NCBI GenBank assembly: GCA_009379995.1
Contig: WHSR01000060.1
Coordinates: 1-36,325 of the forward strand
Length of the DNA stretch: 36,325 nt
Source: Streptosporangiales bacterium
GTDB lineage: Bacteria > Actinomycetota > Actinomycetes > Streptosporangiales > WHSR01
Direction: 5' to 3'
How positions within the stretch are numbered: the first letter of the stretch is position 1; every line of letters begins with the position of its first letter. The position numbers and the translations under genes were made by a program. This document shows, piece after piece, positions 1-7,371 of this stretch. Under the pieces are notes generated by a model that was not told the origin of the DNA, did no database searches, and worked only from the letters and a program-made list of their open reading frames with translations.

Positions 1-82
1 CCGCCTGGACCCGCTCGACCGCGCGTACCCGCAACACCTCAAGCGTCCGGTGATCCAGTTTCCGGCCGTCGTTGTCGCGCAT
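1..82 (-). mobile_element. IS630-family transposase, N-terminal fragment (runs off the left edge)
   Basis: Reading the minus strand from the ATG at 82-80 gives MRDNDGRKLDHRTLEVLRVR followed by AVERVQ. This is the usual opening of IS630-family transposases: a basic start, a KLDH motif, then 'TLE.LR.RAV.RV' leading into a helix-turn-helix. Only 27 codons lie in the window, and the catalytic DDE domain would be to the left. The IS terminal repeat should lie within about 83-150, but no confident repeat could be matched. Identification is by recognition of the N-terminal pattern only. Confidence 0.75.
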
Positions 83-525
83 ACACAGATCTTGCCAGAT
101 CACACCACCAAAGTCGACCTACTTATGAACTAATTAGTAAAATGAGTCCTAAGTGAATGTCAAGCGGGCCGGTGCCGGCGGATAAAAAGATCTCAACTTC
201 TGCGATACGGCGCGAGTTCGACGCATTACTTACCGTGACACCTCGCCGCGTAACGATCGTTTCCGTGTACGCGATATACTGCATACGCGCTGGTAGTGCT
301 GTTCTAGCAGCTCTCTCACAACTGTCACGGCAGGTCCCCGCTTGCCCTTTCGGGCAATATCAGTTAAATACGTTCCGCAACCGTCCGAGTGGCTGTCGGG
401 GTTTCGCGCAATCGAGTGGATCAACATGGCCCCCGAGGAATTGCAACGTGCCATAACCGGTTTCTTGTCGTGGCCGAAGGTCCGGTGTCCAATTTGCGCG
501 ACGCCGGCCACCTGAGCCAGGACCG
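83..525. other. Intergenic stretch beside the IS630 end, no convincing gene
   Basis: This stretch is visibly richer in A/T than the rest of the window. It holds a perfect 10-bp palindrome ACTAATTAGT at 129-138 and a small stem (342-347 with 352-357, TTGCCC/GGGCAA, 4-nt loop). Open frames such as the minus-strand one from about 450 down to 230 do not resemble any family I recognise and have atypical codon use. I treat the interval as IS flank plus decayed DNA. Confidence 0.5.
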
Positions 526-1771
526 TCATGGGCGTCGCTGTGGGCCGCGGTAGGCGTCGGCGAGCACCGCACCGAGCGCCTGCGGCGTGAACCGGTCGCC
601 GATCCACGCGCGGGCGCCCTCGGCCATCCGCCGGCCCTCCGCCGGACGGTCGAGGAGGTAGCCGATGGCGGCGGCGAGCTGGCGCGGCTGCCCCGGAGGT
701 ACCAACAGCCCGGTCTCACCGGGCACGACGACGTCGCTCACCGCGTTGACCGCGGTCGCGACGAGGGGTACGGCGGCTTCGATCAGCACGCACGGCACGC
801 CCTCGTACCGGCTGGCCAGGGCGAAGACGTCGAACGCCGGCAGTAGCTCGGCGACATCGTCACGGTGGCCGAGCCAGCAGAACCTGTCCTGGATGCCGAA
901 CCGGCGGACGCGGGCGAGCATCCGCTCACGCAGCGGTCCGTCGCCGATCCACACTCCGAAGACGTCGTCGTTCTGTTCGGCGACCGCAGCGACGAAGTCC
1001 TCCGGCGCCTTCTGGTGGTCCACCCGCCCGACGGTGCCGACCAGCGGAACGCCCGACGGCAGCCCGAGACGCCGCCGTGCCTGGTCGCGGGACGGGTAGC
1101 TGACCGGGTCGACCGCCGCCGGGATCGTGCGCATCCGTTCCGCGGTCGCCAGCTTGCGGCGTACCGCCTCGGCCGCCACCGCGCTGCCAACCGCAAGGAA
1201 CACATCGGTGCGTCGGCCGAGCCAGCGCTCCGCCTGCACGTACGCGGTGCGTCGCCAGCGAGGCTGGAACTCATGGAAGGGAAAGCCGTGGAAGGTGTGC
1301 ACGATGCGCGGCACGCCCACGCGGGCCGCGGCGGTCCGGGCGAGCGCGCCCGCCTTGGCGGTATGGGTGTGGACGATGTCGAACTCTCCCTCGGCGAGCA
1401 GCCGAGTCAATGTGTGCAGCGCCGAGCGGTCCCGGCGCGGCGACGGCGCGGGCACCAGCGCGGGCAGCCGCGCGACCTCGAGGCCGGCGCCGTGGGCCGC
1501 GGCGAGTAAGTCGCCGGGCGGGGCGTCCTTGAGCGCGTCGGCGCCGAACAGTACCTCCTCGGCGACGTCACGCTCCGCCGAACCGCCGCGCCGTGATCGC
1601 TCTCCGCGGCCGGCAGGCGGTACCACGCTTTCGCCGTCGACGTCGGCTCCCCCCGGCGAAGAACGCGACCTCGAAGTCGTCCTGATCGAGCGCGAGCGCG
1701 CCCCGCAGGGCGACGCCGCCCCCTCCGGCCTGCATCCGGGTAATGATGGTGGCAACTCGCAGACTTCCCAT
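526..1771 (-). pseudogene. Glycosyltransferase family 4 type, frameshifted
   Basis: The start is ATG at 1771, giving MGSLRVATIITRMQAGGGGV, the nucleotide-sugar-side N-terminus of WcaJ/EpsD-like GT4 enzymes ('TRMQAGGGGVALRGALAL'). The rest continues in another frame: the DIVHTHTAKAGALAR and IVHTFHGFPFHEF motifs, then the C-terminal GT-B donor half with VGTVGRVDHQKAPEDFV, WIGDGPLRERM, WLGHRDDV, LASRYEGVPCVLIEA and GETGLLVPPGQP. The two frames meet near a run of six C at 1649-1654, so one indel there restores a protein of about 414 aa. It either is a pseudogene or reflects a homopolymer sequencing error; everything downstream is well preserved, which favours a recent event or an error. The gene follows the response regulator by 54 nt on the same strand, suggesting regulated exopolysaccharide or glycoconjugate synthesis. 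The strand upstream of the ATG carries repeated GGA units (about 1784-1797) that can act as a Shine-Dalgarno. Confidence 0.8.
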
Positions 1772-1825
1772 GCTCCGACTTCGCCTCCTCCTCCTCGCCT
1801 CCTTGGCGGCGCGCTCGGTGGTCCG

Positions 1826-2485
1826 TCAGCAGCGCGACGGGCGCATCCCCACACGAAGCGCCACCGCGGTCGCCTCGAGCCCGGAGTGGAGCTCGAGCTT
1901 GGCCAGCAGATTCCGGGTGTGGGTCCGCACCGTGTTGATGGACAGCCCGAGGCAGCTCGCCGTCTCGCTGCGGCTGAGGCCGTCGACCATGCACTGCAGC
2001 ACCTCCCGCTCGCGCGCGGTGAGCCCAGTGAGCGGGTCGGGCGGCCCGGCGGGGTTGTTCTCGGCGACGAGCCGGCGCAGCAACTCGGCGAGAAGGTCGG
2101 GTGGGATCCAGGCCTCGCCCCGGGCGACTCCCCTGATGACGCGTACGAGGACGTCCCCGCCGGCTGTCTTCGGCGCCCACGCCGCCGCGCCACGGCGGAT
2201 CACCTGCACGACCGGTTCGATGCCGGTCACCGCGCTGAGTATCACGCTGCGCGCCTGCGGATGCCACCGACCGATGTGGTCGAGGACATCGAGTCCGCTC
2301 GTCTCACCGAGGACGAGATCAAGCACAACGACGTCTGGGCGCCCCGTGGCGAGAACTGCGTACGCCTGCCGGGCCTCGGAGGCGACGTGCAGCACTTCGA
2401 GGTCGGGCTCCCTGGCAAGGCGGGCGGCGAGCGTCTCGCCGAACAGCGCGTGGTCGTCCACGATCAGCACACGGGTGGCGTTCAT
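1826..2485 (-). CDS. NarL/FixJ-type response regulator
   Basis: A 219-residue two-domain regulator. The receiver domain starts at MNATRVLIVDDH (acidic pair D10/D11), the phospho-acceptor is D56 in DVVVLDLVLGE, and the conserved Lys lies in the APKTAGG segment. The C-terminal LuxR helix-turn-helix reads LTAREREVLQCMVDGLSRSE with the recognition helix SINTVRTHTRNLLAKL. I chose the ATG at 2485 because the receiver fold begins there; an in-frame ATG at 2527 would add 14 non-homologous residues. No histidine kinase is in the window, so it is an orphan locally. It lies directly upstream of the glycosyltransferase on the same strand and is divergent from the acyl-CoA dehydrogenase, so both are candidate targets. 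Confidence 0.88.
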   Translation of the reverse strand: MNATRVLIVDDHALFGETLAARLAREPDLEVLHVASEARQAYAVLATGRPDVVVLDLVLGETSGLDVLDHIGRWHPQARSVILSAVTGIEPVVQVIRRGAAAWAPKTAGGDVLVRVIRGVARGEAWIPPDLLAELLRRLVAENNPAGPPDPLTGLTAREREVLQCMVDGLSRSETASCLGLSINTVRTHTRNLLAKLELHSGLEATAVALRVGMRPSRC

Positions 2486-2564
2486 GCGACGATCGTCGCC
2501 GGCGACGACCGCCTCGACATCATGCAAGTTGAGGAGGTCGTCCTGCTATCCCGAGGTGGCCGAG

Positions 2565-3782
2565 GTGAGCCTGCCTGCCACGGGTAAGACGCTCAACATG
2601 TTCGAGACGTTTCAGCCGCCGCGTGGCGATCTCTATGGCTTCGAGGACCTGCTGACAGCGGAGGAACAAGATGCCCTCGAGCGTGTCAGAGGATTCCTCC
2701 GCGACGAGGTCGCCCCGATCGCCAACGACTGCTGGGCGCGCGCCGAGTTCCCGTTCGACCTTGTGCGGAAGTACGGCACGCTGGGTATCGCAGGGCTCAG
2801 TTATGACGAGTGTCCCGGCGCCACGGTGAGCAGCCTGCTTACCGGGTTCATCACCATGGAGATGGCCCGCGCCGATCCCTCGATGGCCACGTTCTACGGA
2901 GTGCATGCCGGGCTGGCGATGGGCAGCATCGCCCGCTGCGGCTCGGAGGAGCAGCGCCTGCGCTGGCTGCCGGCGATGGGCCGGATGGAGAAGATCGGCG
3001 CGTTCGCGCTCACGGAGCCGCAGGGCGGCTCCGACGTCGCAGCAGGGTTGCGGACCACTGCGCGACGCGACGGAGACACCTGGACGCTCGACGGCGCCAA
3101 GCGCTGGGTCGGTAATGGCACCTTCGCCGACCTCGTCGTCGTCTGGGCCAGAGACGTCCATGACGACCAGGTCAAAGGGTTCGTCGTGGAGAAGGACACG
3201 CCGGGCTTCACGGCCACCAAGATCGAGAACAAGATCGCGCTGCGCACGGCGCAGAACGCCGACGTCGTCCTTGAGGACTGCCGCGTCCCCGAAGTCAACC
3301 GGATGCAGCACGCCACCAGTTTCCGCGAGACCGCCGACATACTGCGCCGGACCCGCAGCGGCGTCGCCTGGCAGTCGGTCGGGGTGATGCTCGCCGCCTA
3401 CGAGATCGCGCTCGGCTACGCCGTGCAGCGGGAGCAGTTCGGCCGTCCGATCGGAAAGTTCCAACTGGTGCAGGACCTGCTGGTCCGGATGCTCGGCAAC
3501 CTCACCTCCTGCCTGGGCATGGTCGTCCAGCTGGCCCGCCTGCAGGGCGACGGCGTGTACCGTGACGAACACTCCGCGCTGGCGAAGGCGTACTGCACGA
3601 GCCGGATGCGCGAGACCGTCGGATGGGCTCGTGAGTTGATGGCCGGCAACGGCATAGTCCTCGACTACGACATCGGGCGCTTCGTCGCCGACTCCGAGGC
3701 CCTCTACTCCTACGAGGGAACCCGCGAGATCAACACCCTCATCGTCGGACGCGCGATCACCGGACTCAGCGCGTTCGTCTGA
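2565..3782 (+). CDS. Acyl-CoA dehydrogenase, glutaryl-CoA dehydrogenase-like
   Basis: An FAD-dependent acyl-CoA dehydrogenase of about 405 aa. Visible hallmarks are the ALTEPQGGSDVA FAD/substrate loop, WVGNGTFADLVVVWAR, KIENKIALRTAQNADVVLED, REQFGRPIGKFQLVQ, and the C-terminal SYEGTREINTLIVGRAITG. The Glu of YEGT is the expected catalytic base at the position used by glutaryl-CoA dehydrogenases. The start is uncertain. GTG at 2565 has GAGGTGG 5 nt upstream and is preferred; ATG at 2598 begins at MFETFQPPRGDLYG, nearer the conserved region, but lacks a clear Shine-Dalgarno. Decarboxylating activity cannot be decided from sequence alone. No electron-transfer flavoprotein or CoA-ligase genes are adjacent. 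It is divergent from the response regulator and followed by a palindrome-bearing gap. Confidence 0.88.
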   Translation: MSLPATGKTLNMFETFQPPRGDLYGFEDLLTAEEQDALERVRGFLRDEVAPIANDCWARAEFPFDLVRKYGTLGIAGLSYDECPGATVSSLLTGFITMEMARADPSMATFYGVHAGLAMGSIARCGSEEQRLRWLPAMGRMEKIGAFALTEPQGGSDVAAGLRTTARRDGDTWTLDGAKRWVGNGTFADLVVVWARDVHDDQVKGFVVEKDTPGFTATKIENKIALRTAQNADVVLEDCRVPEVNRMQHATSFRETADILRRTRSGVAWQSVGVMLAAYEIALGYAVQREQFGRPIGKFQLVQDLLVRMLGNLTSCLGMVVQLARLQGDGVYRDEHSALAKAYCTSRMRETVGWARELMAGNGIVLDYDIGRFVADSEALYSYEGTREINTLIVGRAITGLSAFV

Positions 3783-4071
3783 GAAAGCCAGCTCGGAACC
3801 CGGATGCGGACTTTGATTGGCCAAGACTCCGGCTGTGATCTTGCAGAAATTCAACTCGGGCCGGCTCAAATTTCTGCAAGATCACGGCCGGAAGGGGCGC
3901 AAGACCACGGCCAGGGACAGCGGGCCGGTTACATGCTCCGCGAAGGGGACAAGAACATCGCCGCAAAAATGATCTTGGCCGATCTGTGCCACTTTGGCGG
4001 TCAAAGATCCGATAGGTTGACCCCCCGACCGCTATTCGATCATGCTCCTCCCGGTATCCAGGGAGGGACGG
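3783..4071. other. Gap between acyl-CoA dehydrogenase and the isomerase operon
   Basis: There is no credible gene in these 289 bases, which are A/T-richer than their surroundings. They carry the long palindrome described separately and further GATCTTG-like words (for example at about 3972 and in reverse near 4008). The GGGAGGGA just before 4072 is the ribosome-binding site of the isomerase gene. Promoters for the plus-strand operon probably sit in 3900-4050, but none matches well enough to call. Confidence 0.5.
3831..3889. repeat. Long inverted repeat, 21-bp arms
   Basis: The arms are 3831-3851 and 3869-3889, separated by a 17-nt loop. The inner 17 bp (GTGATCTTGCAGAAATT and its complement) match perfectly, and the 21-bp arm has one mismatch that would be a G:U pair in RNA. 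The hairpin lies 48 nt after the acyl-CoA dehydrogenase stop, so it may terminate transcription, although no T-run follows. The A/T-rich arms, in a very GC-rich genome, look more like a dispersed palindromic element. Confidence 0.7.
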
Positions 4072-4542
4072 ATGCGCATCGCTCTCGGCAACGACCACTG
4101 TGGGCTGTCCCTGAAGCCGCACGTACAGGCGCTGCTGGAGACGTTGGGCGCCGAGGTGGCCGACCACGGCACCCACACCGAGGACCCGGTCGACTTCCCC
4201 GACATCGCGACGCTTGTCTGCGAGTCGATCCGCCGCGCGGAAGCGGACAGAGGACTCATGGTCTGCGGAACCGGCGTGGGCGCCGCGATCGCCGCGAACA
4301 AGATCCCCGGCATCCGTGCGGCCGTCTGCCACGAGACCTACTCGGCCCGGCAGGCCGTCGAGCACGACGACGTCAACGTGCTCTGTCTCGGGGCGTGGAT
4401 CGTCGGGCCGATCATCGCCGAGGAGGTCATCCGATCGTTCCTCGGCGCCCGGTTCAGCACCGAGGAACACTTCCGGCGCCGGGTCGCCAAGCTGGCCGAG
4501 ATGGAGGAGCAGGCGGCGGCCGAGATGCGCGGAACCCGCTAG
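4072..4542 (+). CDS. RpiB/LacA/LacB-family sugar-phosphate isomerase
   Basis: A 156-residue aldose-ketose isomerase of the RpiB/LacAB family, which interconverts phosphorylated aldoses and ketoses such as ribose-5-P/ribulose-5-P, galactose-6-P/tagatose-6-P or tetrose equivalents. Motifs are MRIALGNDHCGL (usually GSDHAG), the active-site Cys and anion-hole loop MVCGTGVGAAIAANK, HDDVNVLCLGAW and the C-terminal FEARF-like region. The start at 4072 is favoured by GGGAGGGA at 4061-4068; an ATG ten codons upstream adds no homologous sequence. It heads a plus-strand run with the transporter 30 nt downstream. The housekeeping ribose enzyme is normally elsewhere in the genome, so a specialised catabolic role is likely. 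Its substrate is unknown. Confidence 0.88.
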   Translation: MRIALGNDHCGLSLKPHVQALLETLGAEVADHGTHTEDPVDFPDIATLVCESIRRAEADRGLMVCGTGVGAAIAANKIPGIRAAVCHETYSARQAVEHDDVNVLCLGAWIVGPIIAEEVIRSFLGARFSTEEHFRRRVAKLAEMEEQAAAEMRGTR

Positions 4543-4572
4543 GAAAGCGGAACCCACCGGGGAAGGGGCACC

Positions 4573-6027
4573 GTGACGAGCGAGGTACAGGCAGGCGGAC
4601 CGACACAGGCCATCCGTTACCCCGACCCTCCCGGTGCAGTTGCCGGGCGCCGCTTCGGGCTCGTGGGCGCCCTGCGGGTCTTCGGCCCCGGCGCGATCAT
4701 CGCGTCCATCACCATCGGCTCCGGGGAAATGATCTTCTCGGCCCGCGGTGGAGCCGTCTTCAGCTACGCGATCATCTGGACCCTGGTCATCGCCGCCATC
4801 GCGAAGGTCGCGATGGTCTACTCCACGAACCGGTACATGGTGGTGACCGGCGAGCACCCCATGCACCGATGGGCGGTGCTCTTCCCCGGTCCGAAGGGCT
4901 GGTTCCCGCTGCTGTTCGGCGTGATCGCGATCATCGCGTTCCCGTCGTGGACGGCGGGGCTCTCCGTCGCGCTCGGTGGCCTCGTCGCCTCGATCACCGT
5001 GGGCACCGGTCAGCTCTGGGCCACCGGGCTGCTCCTCGCGGCGGGGCTGCTGGCCTGGTTCGGCACGTACGACCACATGGAGAAGGCACAGACGGTCATC
5101 GTCGGCTTCATGCTCCTCGCGGTGGCGGTCAGTGTCTTCGTGCTCCGGCCGGACTGGCTGGGTGGGCTCGGCGGCCTGGTGCCCCAGGCGCCCGACTACG
5201 TCGGCTGGCTGCGGGCCGACCACCCGGACGTCGTGGCGCGGCCCGTCTGGTTGGAGATCGCTACCTACCTGGGTGCGATCGGCGGTGGCGTGTACGACTA
5301 CATCGGCTACACCGGCATGCTGCGCGAGAAGAGATGGGGCATACTCGGCCGGCGCGACAGCCGCGAGGTGGCCGAGCGTTTCCTGGCTCTGCCCAAGGGA
5401 GAGCAGCTCCCGCTGAACGGCGAGCCGGAGGAGGTACGCAAGGCCCGAGTCTGGGCGCGTGCGCCGCTCGGCGACGCGGTGGTGTCGTTCACCGCGGTGG
5501 CGATCTTCGCGATCATGTTCGCGGTGAACGGCGCCTCGCTGCTGCACGAGCAGCACCAGGTGCCCGCGGAAGCCGACACCCTCACCTACCAGGCGCAGTT
5601 CCTCACCACCATCCATCCGGCGATGCAGTACCTCTACTACGTCGCCGTCTTCTTCGCGTTCTTCGGCTCGATCTACGGGTTCTGGGAGCTGTACTCCTAC
5701 ACGGCCTACGAGACGCTCGGAGCCGTCTTTCCCAGGATCCGCGCCGCGGGGCAGCCGGCGGTGCGCAAGTACCTCTACCCCTACATCGCGGTCGCCTCTC
5801 TCTTCCTCGTCTGGACGGTGGGCGAGCTCGTCGCCATCGTCACCCCGGCCTCGATCCTCGGCGGCGTCCTCGGCTGCGGCATCTTCTGCCTGGCCATCCT
5901 GTGGACGGAGAAACGGATGCTCCCCAGGCAGTACCGGCTGTCGACGGCCGGCTGGTGGTACGTCCTGCTGTCCGGGCTTCTGCTCACCGCCCTCGGGGTC
6001 ATCTCGACGTGGGAGCTGTTCGCGTGA
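4573..6027 (+). CDS. Nramp-related (LeuT-fold) membrane transporter
   Basis: A 484-residue polytopic membrane protein with about 11 hydrophobic segments. The first core helix region reads VFGPGAIIASITIGSGEM, which corresponds to the Nramp 'GPG/DPGN' helix. The Asp-Pro-Gly-Asn metal ligands of true Mn/Fe Nramps are replaced, and I see no MPHN-like motif in the sixth core helix, where GGGVYDYIGYTGMLREK occurs instead. It therefore probably carries something other than a divalent metal. A cytoplasmic loop of about 60 residues (RREDS...GEQLPLNGEPEE region) is another departure. The start is GTG at 4573 behind GGGGAAGGGG. The setting between a sugar-phosphate isomerase and a hydroxyacid dehydrogenase suggests an organic solute; this is inference. 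Confidence 0.8.
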   Translation: MTSEVQAGGPTQAIRYPDPPGAVAGRRFGLVGALRVFGPGAIIASITIGSGEMIFSARGGAVFSYAIIWTLVIAAIAKVAMVYSTNRYMVVTGEHPMHRWAVLFPGPKGWFPLLFGVIAIIAFPSWTAGLSVALGGLVASITVGTGQLWATGLLLAAGLLAWFGTYDHMEKAQTVIVGFMLLAVAVSVFVLRPDWLGGLGGLVPQAPDYVGWLRADHPDVVARPVWLEIATYLGAIGGGVYDYIGYTGMLREKRWGILGRRDSREVAERFLALPKGEQLPLNGEPEEVRKARVWARAPLGDAVVSFTAVAIFAIMFAVNGASLLHEQHQVPAEADTLTYQAQFLTTIHPAMQYLYYVAVFFAFFGSIYGFWELYSYTAYETLGAVFPRIRAAGQPAVRKYLYPYIAVASLFLVWTVGELVAIVTPASILGGVLGCGIFCLAILWTEKRMLPRQYRLSTAGWWYVLLSGLLLTALGVISTWELFA

Positions 6028-6046
6028 GCGGACGATCGGCGGACCC

Positions 6047-6466
6047 ATGCTGCGACCCAGCACCCTCATAGCCTCGGGCTGCCTGGCCCTCCTCTCGGTG
6101 TGGCGGGCGGCCGACGGGGCGTACGGCCTCGCTGCCCTCTTCGCGGCGCTGGCGCTGGCCAATCTCGGTCTCGGCGTGTGGACGGCGCGGGCCGGGCACG
6201 GGCGCGCCGGGCCTGTCGTACCGGGGTCCGCCGGCTCCGGGCCGCCCGCCGCCGAGGCCGAGCGGCTGCGGCGGATCCGGGCCGGGTGGCTCGGGATCAC
6301 GCTGTTCGGCTGGGCGGCGGCGGTCGTCGGCGCGTTCACCTTCCCGCCGATGGGCCTCGTCCTCGCCGCGTTGGCCCTGTACGCGAGCCTGCGCTACCGC
6401 CGTTCCGGCCAGCTCGTCAGAGCCCTGGAGGAGGCGGCGGCACCGGATGGGGGGTCGGAGGCGTGA
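6047..6466 (+). CDS. Small integral membrane protein, function unknown
   Basis: 139 residues with about four hydrophobic helices in two hairpins (residues about 5-20, 25-47, 80-100 and 102-115). They are separated by a Gly/Pro/Ala-rich polar linker (about 50-75) and end in an acidic Ala-rich tail. No recognised domain. It starts 19 nt after the transporter and its stop codon overlaps the GTG of the next gene (GTGA at 6463-6466), so it is co-transcribed and translationally coupled. It may be an accessory subunit of the neighbouring transporter, which is inference only. Confidence 0.65.
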   Translation: MLRPSTLIASGCLALLSVWRAADGAYGLAALFAALALANLGLGVWTARAGHGRAGPVVPGSAGSGPPAAEAERLRRIRAGWLGITLFGWAAAVVGAFTFPPMGLVLAALALYASLRYRRSGQLVRALEEAAAPDGGSEA

Positions 6467-7371
6467 AACCTGAACGGACAGTGGGGTTCGTCGGCCTCGG
6501 GGTCATGGGGCGGCCCATGGCCAGGAATCTGCTGCGCGCCGGGCTGACCGTCCGTGCGTTCGACCTGTCCGACGAGGCGCTGGCGGATCTCGCGGACGCG
6601 GGAGCCAGGCCGGTGGCGTCGGGAGCGCAGGCGGCCGAGGGCGCGGAGGCCGTCTTCGTCTCGCTGCCGGACTCACCGCACGTCGAGGAGGCGGCGCTGG
6701 GTGCCGGAGGCATCGCCGAGGGCGCGGCCCCCGGCACCGTCGTGGTGGACCTCAGCACGATCGCCGCCGGGGTCAGCCGGCGGCTCGCCGTCGAACTCGC
6801 CCGGGACCTCGTCTACCTGGACGCGCCGGTGAGCGGCGGGCCGCAGGGGGCCGAGGCCGGCACGCTTTCGATCATGGTTGGCGGATCCCACCACGGCTAC
6901 GGGCGGGTGGAGCCCTTGCTGCGACACCTCGGCCGGACCGTGGTCCACGTCGGCGAATCGGGCATGGGGCAGGTCTTCAAGAGCTGCAACCAGATCGTCT
7001 GCGCCATGAACATCCAGGCGCTGTGCGAGGCGTTCGCGCTCGCCCGGTCGCAGGGCGCGGATCTCGCCTTGCTTCGCGAGGTGCTCCGCGGCGGTGCGGC
7101 CGGCTCGTGGATGCTCGACAACCTCGGACCGCAAATGATCAACGGTGATCCGAGCGCGGGGTTCCGGATCGAGCTGCAGCTCAAGGACATCCGTCTCGCG
7201 ACGCAGCTCGCGCTGGAGGCCGGCGTGCCGCTGCCGGGCGGCCTGCAGGTGATGGCGCTCTACCTGGAGGCCATGGCGCACGGCGAGGGCCGGAACGGCA
7301 ACCAGGCGCTGTTTCGGGTGTACGACCGACTCAGCGGTCAGGATTCGTCGCGGGATGCGAGCGACTCGTAG
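6463..7371 (+). CDS. NAD(P)-dependent beta-hydroxyacid dehydrogenase (3-HIBDH family)
   Basis: 302 residues of the 3-hydroxyisobutyrate / tartronate-semialdehyde / threonate dehydrogenase family. The Rossmann motif is VGFVGLGVMGRPMARNLLRAG, and the substrate-binding DAPVSGGPQGAEAGTLSIMVGG follows. The catalytic Lys region GMGQVFKSCNQI and the all-alpha C-terminal domain with GRNGNQALFRVYDRLSG complete the fold. The start is GTG 6463, overlapping the previous stop. Its 3' end overlaps the 3' end of a convergent paralogue by 34 bp. The reaction is NAD(P)-linked oxidation of a beta-hydroxyacid or the reverse; the exact acid cannot be read from sequence. Confidence 0.88.
   Translation: MKPERTVGFVGLGVMGRPMARNLLRAGLTVRAFDLSDEALADLADAGARPVASGAQAAEGAEAVFVSLPDSPHVEEAALGAGGIAEGAAPGTVVVDLSTIAAGVSRRLAVELARDLVYLDAPVSGGPQGAEAGTLSIMVGGSHHGYGRVEPLLRHLGRTVVHVGESGMGQVFKSCNQIVCAMNIQALCEAFALARSQGADLALLREVLRGGAAGSWMLDNLGPQMINGDPSAGFRIELQLKDIRLATQLALEAGVPLPGGLQVMALYLEAMAHGEGRNGNQALFRVYDRLSGQDSSRDASDS

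Noticed and set aside
1784..1797. GGA trinucleotide repeat upstream of the glycosyltransferase as a phase-variable tract
   Set aside because: Only about four units lie outside the coding frame, and it is better explained as a Shine-Dalgarno-rich leader. The more likely slippage site is the six-C run at 1649-1654.
3804..6071. A 755-codon plus-strand frame overlapping the isomerase and transporter
   Set aside because: It is an out-of-frame reading rich in Arg, Gly and Pro without motifs. The alternative frame contains both recognisable proteins with ribosome-binding sites.
3766..6339. An 857-codon open frame on the minus strand opposite the isomerase and transporter genes
   Set aside because: Its sequence is low-complexity Arg/Asp/Glu/Pro-rich, typical of antisense frames in GC-rich DNA, while the plus strand encodes clear families.
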